The notes beneath the pieces were generated by a model. That model worked only from the letters and a program-made list of their open reading frames with translations, made no database searches and had not been told where the DNA came from. From Saccharothrix violaceirubra (GTDB lineage Bacteria > Actinomycetota > Actinomycetes > Mycobacteriales > Pseudonocardiaceae), in assembly GCF_014203755.1 (NCBI RefSeq), contig NZ_JACHJS010000001.1, forward strand, positions 4,960,001 through 5,024,000: 64,000 nt of DNA, written 5' to 3'. Below, one piece after another: positions 8,129 to 19,659 of the stretch. The position numbers were made by a program, and so were the translations under genes. Positions within the stretch are counted from its first letter, which is position 1; every line of letters starts with the position of its first letter.

Positions 8129-8194
8129 GCGAGTCATACGTTCGGACACCGCGAGTTGTGCGTTCGGACACCGCGAAATGTGCGTTCGAGCACC
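8129..8194 (+). repeat. three tandem units of the 22-bp intergenic repeat
   Basis: Units 8129-8150, 8151-8172 and 8173-8194 are head to tail without spacers. All follow GCGA(G/A)(T/A)-N6/7-TTCG(G/A)(A/G)CACC. They lie in what was, before IS insertion, the 3' flank of the GntR gene. Confidence 0.85.
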
Positions 8195-8202
8195 CCGGAA
8201 CG

Positions 8203-8242
8203 CCCTGTGCCCCGAGTCCGCGTGCGGACTCGGGGCACAGGG
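8203..8242. terminator. 19-bp perfect hairpin, likely terminator
   Basis: Bases 8203-8221 pair perfectly with 8224-8242 (core CCCGAGTCCGC/GCGGACTCGGG) across a two-base centre. It lies between the GntR/IS region and the dioxygenase gene, both of which end toward it (GntR originally), so it may act in both directions. Confidence 0.6.
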
Positions 8243-8253
8243 ATGGGACAGGG

Positions 8254-8295
8254 CGGTGTCTTCCGTGTGATCGCCGGATCACACGGAAGACACCG
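8254..8295 (-). terminator. 19-bp perfect hairpin downstream of the dioxygenase gene
   Basis: CGGTGTCTTCCGTGTGATC at 8254-8272 is repeated as its reverse complement at 8277-8295 around a GCCG loop. It starts 36 bases after the dioxygenase stop codon, so it is its probable terminator, and it sits only 11 bases from the previous hairpin. Confidence 0.7.
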
Positions 8296-8331
8296 GACCG
8301 GGGCGCCGGGCGCGGTGCCCGGCAGCGGGGA

Positions 8332-9243
8332 TCAGCCCGCGCGCCAGAGGGCCGGGGTCGTCGGCGGCTCCCAGCCGGGCTGGGCGGTGTGGCCCTGGAG
8401 GCAGGTGAAGGTCGAACCGTTGAAGGTGACCTTCGCGCCGGCCGCGTACGCCGTGCCGACCGCCCACGTGGTGTTGCCCGGACCCGTGGGGCCGGTGGGA
8501 CCCGTCGGGCCGGTCGGGCCCGTCGGACCGGTGGGCTTGGTCGTCGTGGTGGTCGGCCGCGTCGTCGTGGTCTGCGGCACGTTCAGCACGAAGTCGTAGG
8601 CACCGGTCTTGCCGTTGCCGTCCTGACCCATGGTCATGAGCAGCCGCGGGTCGTAGATGGTGTCCGTGTTGTTGCGCGGCTCGTTCGGGAAGTAGAGCTG
8701 CGTGGTCAGGATCGACCGGCCGGGGGCCTGGACCTTGACGTGGATGTGCCGCGTACGACCCGGGTACAGGCCCGGCACGATCGTCGTCAGCGTGAACTTG
8801 CCGTTCGCGTCCGTGAACTGGTGGCCGCGGAACGTGAAGCCCACGTTGTCGTAGTTGCCCGCGTTGTCGGCCTGCCAGAAGTCCAGCAGCGCGTTCGCGA
8901 TCGGCTGGCACGCGCGGCCGAACACGTAGCCGGACACCGTCAGGCGGGTGCCCTGGGTGCTGCCGGTGATCAGCGACGTGCGCTGCGGCGAGTTCGGCTT
9001 GAAGTACGGGCCCTCGGTCTGCGGGATCGTCGGCTGGTCGCCGTCGTCGCACGCCGGGGTGAGGGCGAGCGGCCCACCCGACTCCGGGATCGTGCGGGCG
9101 AGGGCCGGGACGGCCATCAGGCCGACGGGGACCGCGACACCGGCCGCGAGGGCGGCACGCAGGACCGTCTTGCGGCTCAGGAGACCGGCATCATTCCCAG
9201 CCGGCTCGGTCGAGCTGTGTTCGCCGTCCAGAGGCGCGTTCAT
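8332..9243 (-). CDS. secreted intradiol ring-cleavage dioxygenase with C-terminal chitin/cellulose-binding module
   Basis: A 303-residue protein starting at ATG 9243 with an AAGGAG site. An N-terminal export signal (SRKTVLRAALAAGVAVPVG..., Tat-like SRK then a hydrophobic run ending ALA) leads into an intradiol dioxygenase domain (about 60-215) with the Tyr of TEGPYF and the iron-ligand segment YPGRTRHIHVKV (Tyr, His, His). A threonine-rich and collagen-like linker made of repeated GPT triplets (about 235-260) connects to a CBM5/12 module (about 262-303) with aromatic residues in WAVGTAYAAG, FTCLQGH and PGWEPP. Family knowledge: such extracellular enzymes cleave catechol-type rings and anchor to polysaccharide, as described for a biomass-degrading Streptomyces. 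It is transcribed with, and probably controlled by, the AraC regulator 45 bases upstream. Confidence 0.92.
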   Translation of the reverse strand: MNAPLDGEHSSTEPAGNDAGLLSRKTVLRAALAAGVAVPVGLMAVPALARTIPESGGPLALTPACDDGDQPTIPQTEGPYFKPNSPQRTSLITGSTQGTRLTVSGYVFGRACQPIANALLDFWQADNAGNYDNVGFTFRGHQFTDANGKFTLTTIVPGLYPGRTRHIHVKVQAPGRSILTTQLYFPNEPRNNTDTIYDPRLLMTMGQDGNGKTGAYDFVLNVPQTTTTRPTTTTTKPTGPTGPTGPTGPTGPTGPGNTTWAVGTAYAAGAKVTFNGSTFTCLQGHTAQPGWEPPTTPALWRAG

Positions 9244-9288
9244 GCCTGCTCCTTGTGGTGGGACGTCGGGGATTCATCACGAACCTAT

Positions 9289-10278
9289 TTAGGCGGTCCG
9301 GCGTGGACGATGGACTGGTGCGGCTGGTCGTGGTGAATCTCCTGGGCCGTAATAACTGTGAACGTCCACGCGCGCCGGTACGACCGGTCTCCCGGCACCC
9401 GCACGCCGGAAGTCGCCCGGACTCACCCCCGTCTCGCGGCGGAAGAAGCGGCAGAAGTAGGCAGGATCGACGAATCCGACCCGGTTTCCCACTTGGCGAA
9501 CGGTCAGGTCGGTCTTCACCAACAGCCGTTTGGCCTCGTGCGCACGCGCCTCGCGGACCAGTTGCGAGGGCGTCCGACCGGTCGCCGCCTTGACCGCCTC
9601 CGTCAGGTATCCGGGCGTCACCCCGATGTGTTCCGCGTACGCCCGCACGGACCACAGGTCGAGATCCGCACGGCCCAGCAGCCGCGCGAATTCGTCGGCC
9701 ACCGCGCCGGGGCGCGCGGGCATCGTGGCGGACGGGGTCTCGGGCAGTCGCGCGGCGCGCAGCACGAGCACGTGCAGCAGGGACCTCAGCACGGACTCGA
9801 CGCCCTCGGCGGACTCCCGGTACTCCTCCTCCAGCTCGCGCATCAGCGACGACGTCCGGTCGCGGGTGTCGTCGTCCAACGTCAGCCAGGGGCGTTCGCT
9901 CAGCCGGCGCAGCACCTCCCGGTCGGCCGGGTGGTCGATCAGGAAGTCGTCGGTGAACAGGACGACGTAGCCCTCCAGCTCGCGCACGTCGTCCCAGTGG
10001 TGCACCTGACCGGGCGAGATGACGCACAGGTGCGGTGGTTTCAGGTCCCACCGCGCGAAGTCCACGACGTGCGCGCCGCTGCCGCCGGTGACGTACACGA
10101 TCTCGTGGAAGGTGTGCCGGTGCGGGAAGGGCGCGTGCGACAGGGGACCGATGGCGTCGAACGTGCCGATCGAGAACGGCATGGAGTTGGGCAGGGCCAC
10201 CTCCAAGCGGTGCATCGGCAGCTCGCCCTCGCGCGGTGCGTCGCAGGGCGTCCCCGGTAACACCGTCGTTTCGCGCAT
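9289..10278 (-). CDS. AraC-family transcriptional regulator
   Basis: The chosen start is ATG 10278 (MRETTVLPGTPCD), eight bases after AAAGGG; an upstream in-frame start at 10335 is less likely. The protein (329 residues) has a cupin-type sensor (HRHTFHEIVYVTGGSGAHVV at about 54-75) and a C-terminal double helix-turn-helix (EHIGVTPGYLTEAVKAATG and VGFVDPAYFCRFFRRETG). It lies 45 bases upstream of the dioxygenase gene on the same strand, so it is its likely local activator, probably sensing an aromatic or sugar ligand. A DasR-like site lies just upstream. Confidence 0.88.
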   Translation of the reverse strand: MRETTVLPGTPCDAPREGELPMHRLEVALPNSMPFSIGTFDAIGPLSHAPFPHRHTFHEIVYVTGGSGAHVVDFARWDLKPPHLCVISPGQVHHWDDVRELEGYVVLFTDDFLIDHPADREVLRRLSERPWLTLDDDTRDRTSSLMRELEEEYRESAEGVESVLRSLLHVLVLRAARLPETPSATMPARPGAVADEFARLLGRADLDLWSVRAYAEHIGVTPGYLTEAVKAATGRTPSQLVREARAHEAKRLLVKTDLTVRQVGNRVGFVDPAYFCRFFRRETGVSPGDFRRAGAGRPVVPARVDVHSYYGPGDSPRPAAPVHRPRRTA

Positions 10279-10299
10279 CGTCACGACCCTTTCGTCACC

Positions 10300-10320
10300 G
10301 GACCTAAGGTCCAGACCAAT
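10300..10320 (-). promoter_or_regulatory. palindrome and DasR/dre-like site upstream of the AraC gene
   Basis: GGACCTAAGGTCC (10300-10312) is a perfect palindrome around one base. Overlapping it, AGGTCCAGACCA (10307-10318) matches 10 of 12 positions of the DasR core TGGTCTAGACCA. The site is 22-40 bases before the AraC start codon, where a repressor could block transcription of the AraC-dioxygenase unit. Confidence 0.45.
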
Positions 10321-10907
10321 TGTGCGTTGAATCACGATGGCACGACGAAGCCCGTGGCGGAACGGGAGGAAACGGGCACCCGACGGCCGACGGGTGCGAT
10401 CGACGCGAAAAGAGACCGTTCGGAGCAGTCCCCCGGGACTGAAAGGCCCCGCAAAACCGGTCGAACAGCCCCATACCGATTCTCTTATACCGCGTCGGGT
10501 GTTTTACCGGACAACCATAGGCGAGCCGCCGGGGCGGCGACACCCCCGCGTGCCATTCACACCGGCGGTACGTCCGTCCAATCATCGGACGGCTCACGGG
10601 CCGTGACCGGGGCGATAAAGAGCCACAATCGGACCCCCGCAGATCGGCGGTTCTTCGGATAACCGGGACTGCATTCGGTGCGACCGATTGCGCTTGCCGG
10701 CCGACGGCACGGGACGAATGTCGGCCGCCGAAAGCAGTACAGGCGACCTGGATCACGTCACCGTCTGTTGAAACGCGACTGCCGGAGTCTTGACGGCTTC
10801 TCGACACGGCCGCAATGATCGAGCGGCCAAATCGGATTGCGGCCACGGCGCACCCAGCGCTAAACAGCCTCCCGACAATCACCGGTCCGATACAGGGGGG
10901 TGTCGAC
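10321..10907. other. non-coding stretch between the divergent AraC and carbon-uptake operons
   Basis: About 590 bases with no convincing gene: the frames present lack ribosome sites and typical third-position GC, and base composition is visibly less GC-biased than in the genes. Apart from the promoter candidate at 10790-10819 I see no structured element. Confidence 0.5.
10790..10819 (+). promoter_or_regulatory. candidate promoter of the inorganic-carbon operon
   Basis: TTGACG at 10790-10795 and AATGAT at 10814-10819, separated by 18 bases, lie about 90 bases upstream of the first gene of the operon. They are reasonable sigma-70-like boxes in a GC-rich genome, but the -10 is a weak match. Confidence 0.35.
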
Positions 10908-11225
10908 GTGCGTGTTCTCCGACTGCTCATCGCGGCTGTCGTCGAGTTCTCCGTCCTGTTCGGCGCACCCGTGGTCGCCGACCCGCACCCGCATCGCGAG
11001 ACCACCGAGCACCAGCTGCTCATCCAGGCGCTCACCTGCGCCCTCGACCGGTGCGAAACGGGCCCCGCCGACCTGGGACCGGAACCGAAAGCCCTGGTCA
11101 CACCCCCTCCGATCGACCACGGAACCGATGCGGGCGACCACCCTGTCCTGCCCGCCGCCCTGGTCGACCCGACCGCCGCCCGTGGGCCGCCGCCGACCGG
11201 ATTCCACCCCGAGTCCGCCCTGTAA
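10908..11225 (+). CDS. small secreted hypothetical protein at the head of the carbon-uptake operon
   Basis: The likely start is GTG 10908, seven bases after GGGGGG. The 105-residue product begins with a signal peptide (VRVLRLLIAAVVEFSVLFGA, cleavage expected after the VVA/ADP region). The mature part starts HPHRETTEHQL, has two cysteines (ALTCALDRCETG) and a proline-rich tail. I do not recognise the family. It is 58 bases upstream of the SulP gene on the same strand and may be co-expressed with bicarbonate uptake; a metal- or CO2-related role (His-rich N-terminus) is only a guess. Confidence 0.6.
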   Translation: MRVLRLLIAAVVEFSVLFGAPVVADPHPHRETTEHQLLIQALTCALDRCETGPADLGPEPKALVTPPPIDHGTDAGDHPVLPAALVDPTAARGPPPTGFHPESAL

Positions 11226-11283
11226 CCGCAGTCGGAAATCAACGGCTGCGGCACCCTGTCGCGCCCACAGAAGGACCATTCCC

Positions 11284-15619
<4,336 letters not shown>

Positions 15620-15623
<4 letters not shown>

Positions 15624-16849
15624 CCGCGTCCTCTCCCCTGGTCGTCGCGGCGCTGCTGCCCGCGGCGGTGTTCCTCGGCCTGGCGGCGGCCCTGTGGCTG
15701 GGCCGCCGCCCGTCCGAGGACCTGGTGAACCGGCTCGTGGTCGGCTCGGCGGCGGCGACCGCGCTGGCGGCTGCGCTGACCGGGCTCGGCGTGCTGTCGG
15801 GCGGCCCGGTGACGGCCCGGCTCGGCACGTGGTTCGAGGGCTTCCCGCTCGTGCTCCTGGGCGACGGGGTGTCCGTACCGCTCGCCGTGCTGGCCGCGCT
15901 GCTGTGCACGCTGGTCGGCGCGTTCTCGCGGCGCTACCTGCACCGCGACCCCGGCTACGCGCGGTTCCACCTGCTGTTGGCGCTGTTCCTGGCCGGGGTG
16001 GAACTGGTCGTGCTGGCCGGGACGCTGGACCTGCTGGTGGTGGGCTGGGAGCTGACGGGTCTGTCGTCGGCGCTGCTGATCGCGTTCTTCCACCGCCGGC
16101 GCGGCCCGGTCGCGCACGGGCTGCGCGCGTTCGTCACCTACCGGGTGTGCGACGTCGGCGTGCTCGGTGCCGCGCTGGTCGTGCACCACGACGGGCCGCC
16201 GCTCGCGGCGGGCCTGCTGCTGGTGTTCGGCTCGCTGGGCAAGGCCGCGCAGTTCCCGCTGGGCGGCTGGCTGCCGCGCGCCATGGAAGGCCCGACGCCG
16301 TCGAGCGCGATCTTCTACGGCGCGATCTCGGTCAGCCTGGGTCCGTACCTGCTGCTGCGCACCGCGCCGGAGTGGGCGGACGTGGCGGCGGTACCGGTCG
16401 TGATCACGGTCGTCGGCGCGGTCACCGCGGTGTACGCGTCGCTGGTCGGCCGGGCGCAGACGGACATCAAGAGTTCGCTGGCGTTCGCGTCGATGACGCA
16501 GGTCGGCCTGGTGTTCGTGGAGATCGGCCTGGGCTGGCACGTGCTCGCGCTGGTGCACCTGCTGTGCCACGCCACGATGCGCAGCGCGCAGATCCTGCGG
16601 TCGCCGAGCCTGCTGCACGACCACCACCACCTGGAGCAGTCCCTGGGCGGACCGGTGCCGCGCACGGGTCGGCACCTGGAACGCCTGGTGCCCGCGCCGC
16701 TGCGGCGTCGGCTGTACCGGTTCGCGCTGGAACGCGGCCACGTGGACGCCGTGCTGGTGGAACGGGTGGTCGGCGGGCTCGTGCGCGCGGTCCGGCGGAT
16801 CGGCGACGCGGATGAGCGGCTCGCGGTGGACCCGGCGGTGACCCGGTGA
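15620..16849 (+). CDS. dabB: DabB, NuoL-like proton-conducting membrane subunit
   Basis: A 409-residue multi-pass protein starting at GTG 15620 in a GTGA overlap with dabA. It belongs to the complex-I antiporter-like (Proton_antipo_M) family. The charged residues of the proton path are visible: Glu in VVGWELTGLSSALL and Lys in FGSLGKAAQFPLGGWL, followed by the conserved PTPSSAIFYGA segment. The C-terminus is soluble (His-rich LLHDHHHLEQSL, then about 70 basic residues). It is shorter than typical NuoL, as DabB usually is. Its stop overlaps the next gene, another antiporter-like subunit. Confidence 0.9.
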
Positions 16850-18012
16850 TCGCGCTCGCCCCGATCGCGGTCGTGCTGGCGCTGCTGGGCGCCGCTGCCG
16901 CCGCCGGGACGCAGGCCGACGCGCGGGCGGCCCGGCGCAAGGCCGTGTACTGGACGTCCGGTGCGGCGGCGCTCGCGATCGCCGAGCTGTTCACGTCCAC
17001 TGTGGACATTCCGGTCGCGTTGGTGCACACCCGGCACGAGGCGTTGCTGTGCGCGGCGATCGCGCTGTCGGGCGTGCTGGTCGCGGCGATGGCGCCGGTG
17101 TCCACGCACCCGCCGGGGGTGTTGGCCCGCGCGCTGCTGCTGGTCGCGGTGTCGTGCGCGTTCACCGTGGTGCGGTCCGAAGTGGTCGACCTGGTGCTGC
17201 TGGCGGTGTCCGCGTGGCTGGCGTGGTCGGGGCTGCGTGGCCGACCGGGCGGCGCCGGACGGCTGTTCGCCCTGCACCAGGTGCCGAGCCTGGTGCTGGT
17301 GGCGGTCGGCGTCGCGACCGGTGTCGACGTGTTCGTGGTGCTGGGTCTGGCGATCCGGGCCGCGGCGGTGCCGGCGCACGCGTGGTTCCCCCGGTTCGTC
17401 GGCACCGCGCCGATGGGCCTGGTGGTCGCGTTCGGCACCGTCCCGCTGGGACTGGTCGTGCCCGAGTCGGCGGTCGCCACGGTCATCGGTGTCGTGACCG
17501 CGTTGTGCGGCGCGGTGTTCGCGGTCGTGCAGACCGACGGGCGCCGTTCGCTGGCGTTCCTCCTGGTGTGCGGCAACGGGATCGTGCTCGCCGGCGGTGG
17601 ATGGGCGGCGGCGGTGCTCGCCGGTTCGGGCTTGGCGATGACGGTCGGCGCGCTGGCCGCGCGCCGGGACGCGTTGTCGTTCGGCACACCGGTGGGCGAC
17701 CTGTCCCGCACGCCCCGGCTCGCGGTGGCCTACCTCGGTTTCGGGTTGGCACTGGCGGGTTTCCCGCTGCTGGCCGGGTTCGCGACCGCGCACCACCTGC
17801 TCGACCACGCGGCACCGGCCGCCGTGGCGTGCCTGCTGGTCGCGGTCGCCGTGGCCGGGATCGCCGTGGTGCGCGGATTCCTCGCGTTGTTCACCGGGAC
17901 CTCGGCGGAGACCGGCGAGCGGGACCTGACGCCGTTGGAGAACTACGCGGTCGCCGTGACGCTGGCACTGCTCGTCTTCGGCGGCCTCCTGCCCGGGGTC
18001 GCGGTGCTGTAG
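16846..18012 (+). CDS. additional antiporter-like membrane subunit of the DAB operon
   Basis: A 388-residue protein with about 11-12 hydrophobic segments, starting at GTG 16846 in a GTGA overlap with dabB. It contains the NuoM/N-like pattern VLGLAIRAAAVPAHAWFPR, FAVVQTDGRRSLAFLLVCGN and a late GFPLLAGFATAHHLL segment, but it is divergent and short. The usual DAB unit has two proteins; this looks like a third, translationally coupled subunit, perhaps extending the proton-conducting part. It could alternatively be a split-off half of DabB. Family assignment is moderately firm; its role in DAB is inferred from the operon. Confidence 0.7.
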   Translation: MIALAPIAVVLALLGAAAAAGTQADARAARRKAVYWTSGAAALAIAELFTSTVDIPVALVHTRHEALLCAAIALSGVLVAAMAPVSTHPPGVLARALLLVAVSCAFTVVRSEVVDLVLLAVSAWLAWSGLRGRPGGAGRLFALHQVPSLVLVAVGVATGVDVFVVLGLAIRAAAVPAHAWFPRFVGTAPMGLVVAFGTVPLGLVVPESAVATVIGVVTALCGAVFAVVQTDGRRSLAFLLVCGNGIVLAGGGWAAAVLAGSGLAMTVGALAARRDALSFGTPVGDLSRTPRLAVAYLGFGLALAGFPLLAGFATAHHLLDHAAPAAVACLLVAVAVAGIAVVRGFLALFTGTSAETGERDLTPLENYAVAVTLALLVFGGLLPGVAVL

Positions 18013-18133
18013 GCCTTGTGCCGTGGCATGCAGGCATACCGGGTCGGCGGTACGCGCGGTGTGGCGGGCGCGGCATGTTCGGGAGCCGGGGTGGGCAGGT
18101 CGTCCACCCCGGTTTCCCGGAAGGACCGTGACG

Positions 18134-18649
18134 ATGACCGTCCGAAGACCGCTCGGAATCCTGCTCGGCGTCCTCTTCCTGCTGACCGCCTCGGCCGGGG
18201 TCGCCTCGGCGGCCGACCGCAACTACGCGCCCGACGGCGAGGCGACCGCGTCCTCCACCTTCCCCGGCTACGCGGCGGCGAAGGTCAACGACGGCGACCC
18301 GGCGACCACGCTGGGCGCCGCGCACAGCTGGTGCAACAACGCGCTGGTCGACTACCCGCCACTGGACCCGCAGTGGGTGCAGGTCGAACTCGACCGGCCG
18401 CGCGACGTGCGCAGGATCGTCGTGTTCACCACCGACGGCTACGAACTGCGCGACTTCGACCTCCAGATCCTCTTCGAGGACGAGTCGGACTACGAGACGG
18501 TCGAGACCGTGACCGGCAACCAGGCGACGTCCGTCGAGTTCGCCGACCGCCGCCGCGACGTCGTCGGCGTCCGCGTGCTGGCCAAGCACGGACCGGACCA
18601 CCAGCCCGGCCACGTGCGCGTGAACGAGATCCAGGTCTGGAACCGCTGA
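18134..18649 (+). CDS. secreted discoidin (F5/8 type C)-like protein, copy 1
   Basis: A 171-residue protein starting at ATG 18134 behind GGAAGGA. A signal peptide (RRPLGILLGVLFLLTASAGV, ending ASAA) precedes one galactose-binding-like beta-sandwich of discoidin type: NYAPDGEATASSTFPGYAAA, VNDGDPATTLGAAHSW, WVQVELDRPRDVRRIVVFT and RVNEIQVWNR are the standard blocks. Such domains bind glycans or cell surfaces. It is followed at 120 bases by a paralogue with the same blocks, evidently a tandem duplication. Confidence 0.82.
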   Translation: MTVRRPLGILLGVLFLLTASAGVASAADRNYAPDGEATASSTFPGYAAAKVNDGDPATTLGAAHSWCNNALVDYPPLDPQWVQVELDRPRDVRRIVVFTTDGYELRDFDLQILFEDESDYETVETVTGNQATSVEFADRRRDVVGVRVLAKHGPDHQPGHVRVNEIQVWNR

Positions 18650-18770
18650 CCGATCGGTCGTAAACACTCTTACCCAAATCGGCGGTGTGCGCCGCGAGGG
18701 CGGCACGGCAGGGTTTTCCCACCGGGGCGGACTTGCCCCGGCACCACCCTGCACTCCGAAAGGACCCCTG

Positions 18771-19427
18771 GTGAGCACCCCTGTGCCAAGACCACTCCGT
18801 GCCGCCCTCGCCCTCCTCGGCCTCGCCGTCGTGATCGCGCTCGCCCCGGCCGCCGTGGCCGACCCGACCGCCGGGACGCCCGGCCTCGCCGAGATCGCGT
18901 CCACGCCGACCATGTGGACGCCGCCGTCCTCGTCGTCGACGACACCGCCACCCACGTCGTCGTCCGTCCCGTCGTCGACGATGCCGCCGGTGCCCGACGA
19001 GAACATCGCCCGGGGCGGCGTCGCCCAGGCGTCGTCCACGTTCCCCGGCTACTCGGCCGCGAAGGTCAACGACGGCGACACCGCCACCACCCTCGGCGGC
19101 GACCACAGTTGGGCCAACGCCGAGGGCCGGTCGCCGACGACCAACCCCGAGTGGGTCTTCGTCCGCTGGTCCGAGCAGCGCTCCGTCGGCCGCATCGTCG
19201 TCTACACGTCCGACGGCTACCCGTTGCGCGACTTCGACGTCCAGGTGCTGCACGAGAGCGGCGGCTGGTGGGACACCGTCCGCACGTACAACTACAACAC
19301 CTCCTCGAAGGTGTCCCTGTGGTTCGCGCCGCGCAAGACCGTCGGCGTCAAGATCCTGGCCAAGGTCGGACCCTCCCACCAGCCGATCTACACCCGCGTG
19401 AACGAGATCCAGGTCTTCGCCTACTGA
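18771..19427 (+). CDS. secreted discoidin (F5/8 type C)-like protein, copy 2
   Basis: A 218-residue protein starting at GTG 18771 behind GAAAGGA. It has a signal peptide (LRAALALLGLAVVIALAPAA), then a Pro/Ser/Thr-rich stretch (about 46-74), then the same discoidin-like domain as the previous gene (STFPGYSAAKVNDGDTATTL; RVNEIQVFAY). The Ser/Thr linker is absent from copy 1, and the Cys of copy 1 is absent here. The pair probably recognises related surface glycans; no catalytic domain is present in either. Confidence 0.82.
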   Translation: MSTPVPRPLRAALALLGLAVVIALAPAAVADPTAGTPGLAEIASTPTMWTPPSSSSTTPPPTSSSVPSSTMPPVPDENIARGGVAQASSTFPGYSAAKVNDGDTATTLGGDHSWANAEGRSPTTNPEWVFVRWSEQRSVGRIVVYTSDGYPLRDFDVQVLHESGGWWDTVRTYNYNTSSKVSLWFAPRKTVGVKILAKVGPSHQPIYTRVNEIQVFAY

Positions 19428-19659
19428 ACCCGCCTGCCGTCCGGCGGTGCCCCGGTGCCGCCGGACCAGCGGTATTCGAGCAGTCCCGGAATAAGACCCG
19501 ATCGCGCGCGACAATCACCACGCACCCCACTTAATAGTATTGCGGGCGATTGACCGAACACATTCCCGCGTCTTGTTTCGAATTGGTTCGCTTGGCGCAT
19601 CGCTTTTCGGGGACGGCTCGGTACGGTGAGTCGCAGGCCGCCCACCGAAAGGAGTGGAA

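Noticed and set aside
8129..8194. CRISPR array
   Set aside because: The 22-bp units are directly adjacent without spacers, occur in both orientations at other loci, and no cas genes are present.
10327..10662. Possible gene in the AraC/SulP spacer (110-codon frame)
   Set aside because: No ribosome site, low-complexity charged translation, and no codon bias like the neighbouring genes.
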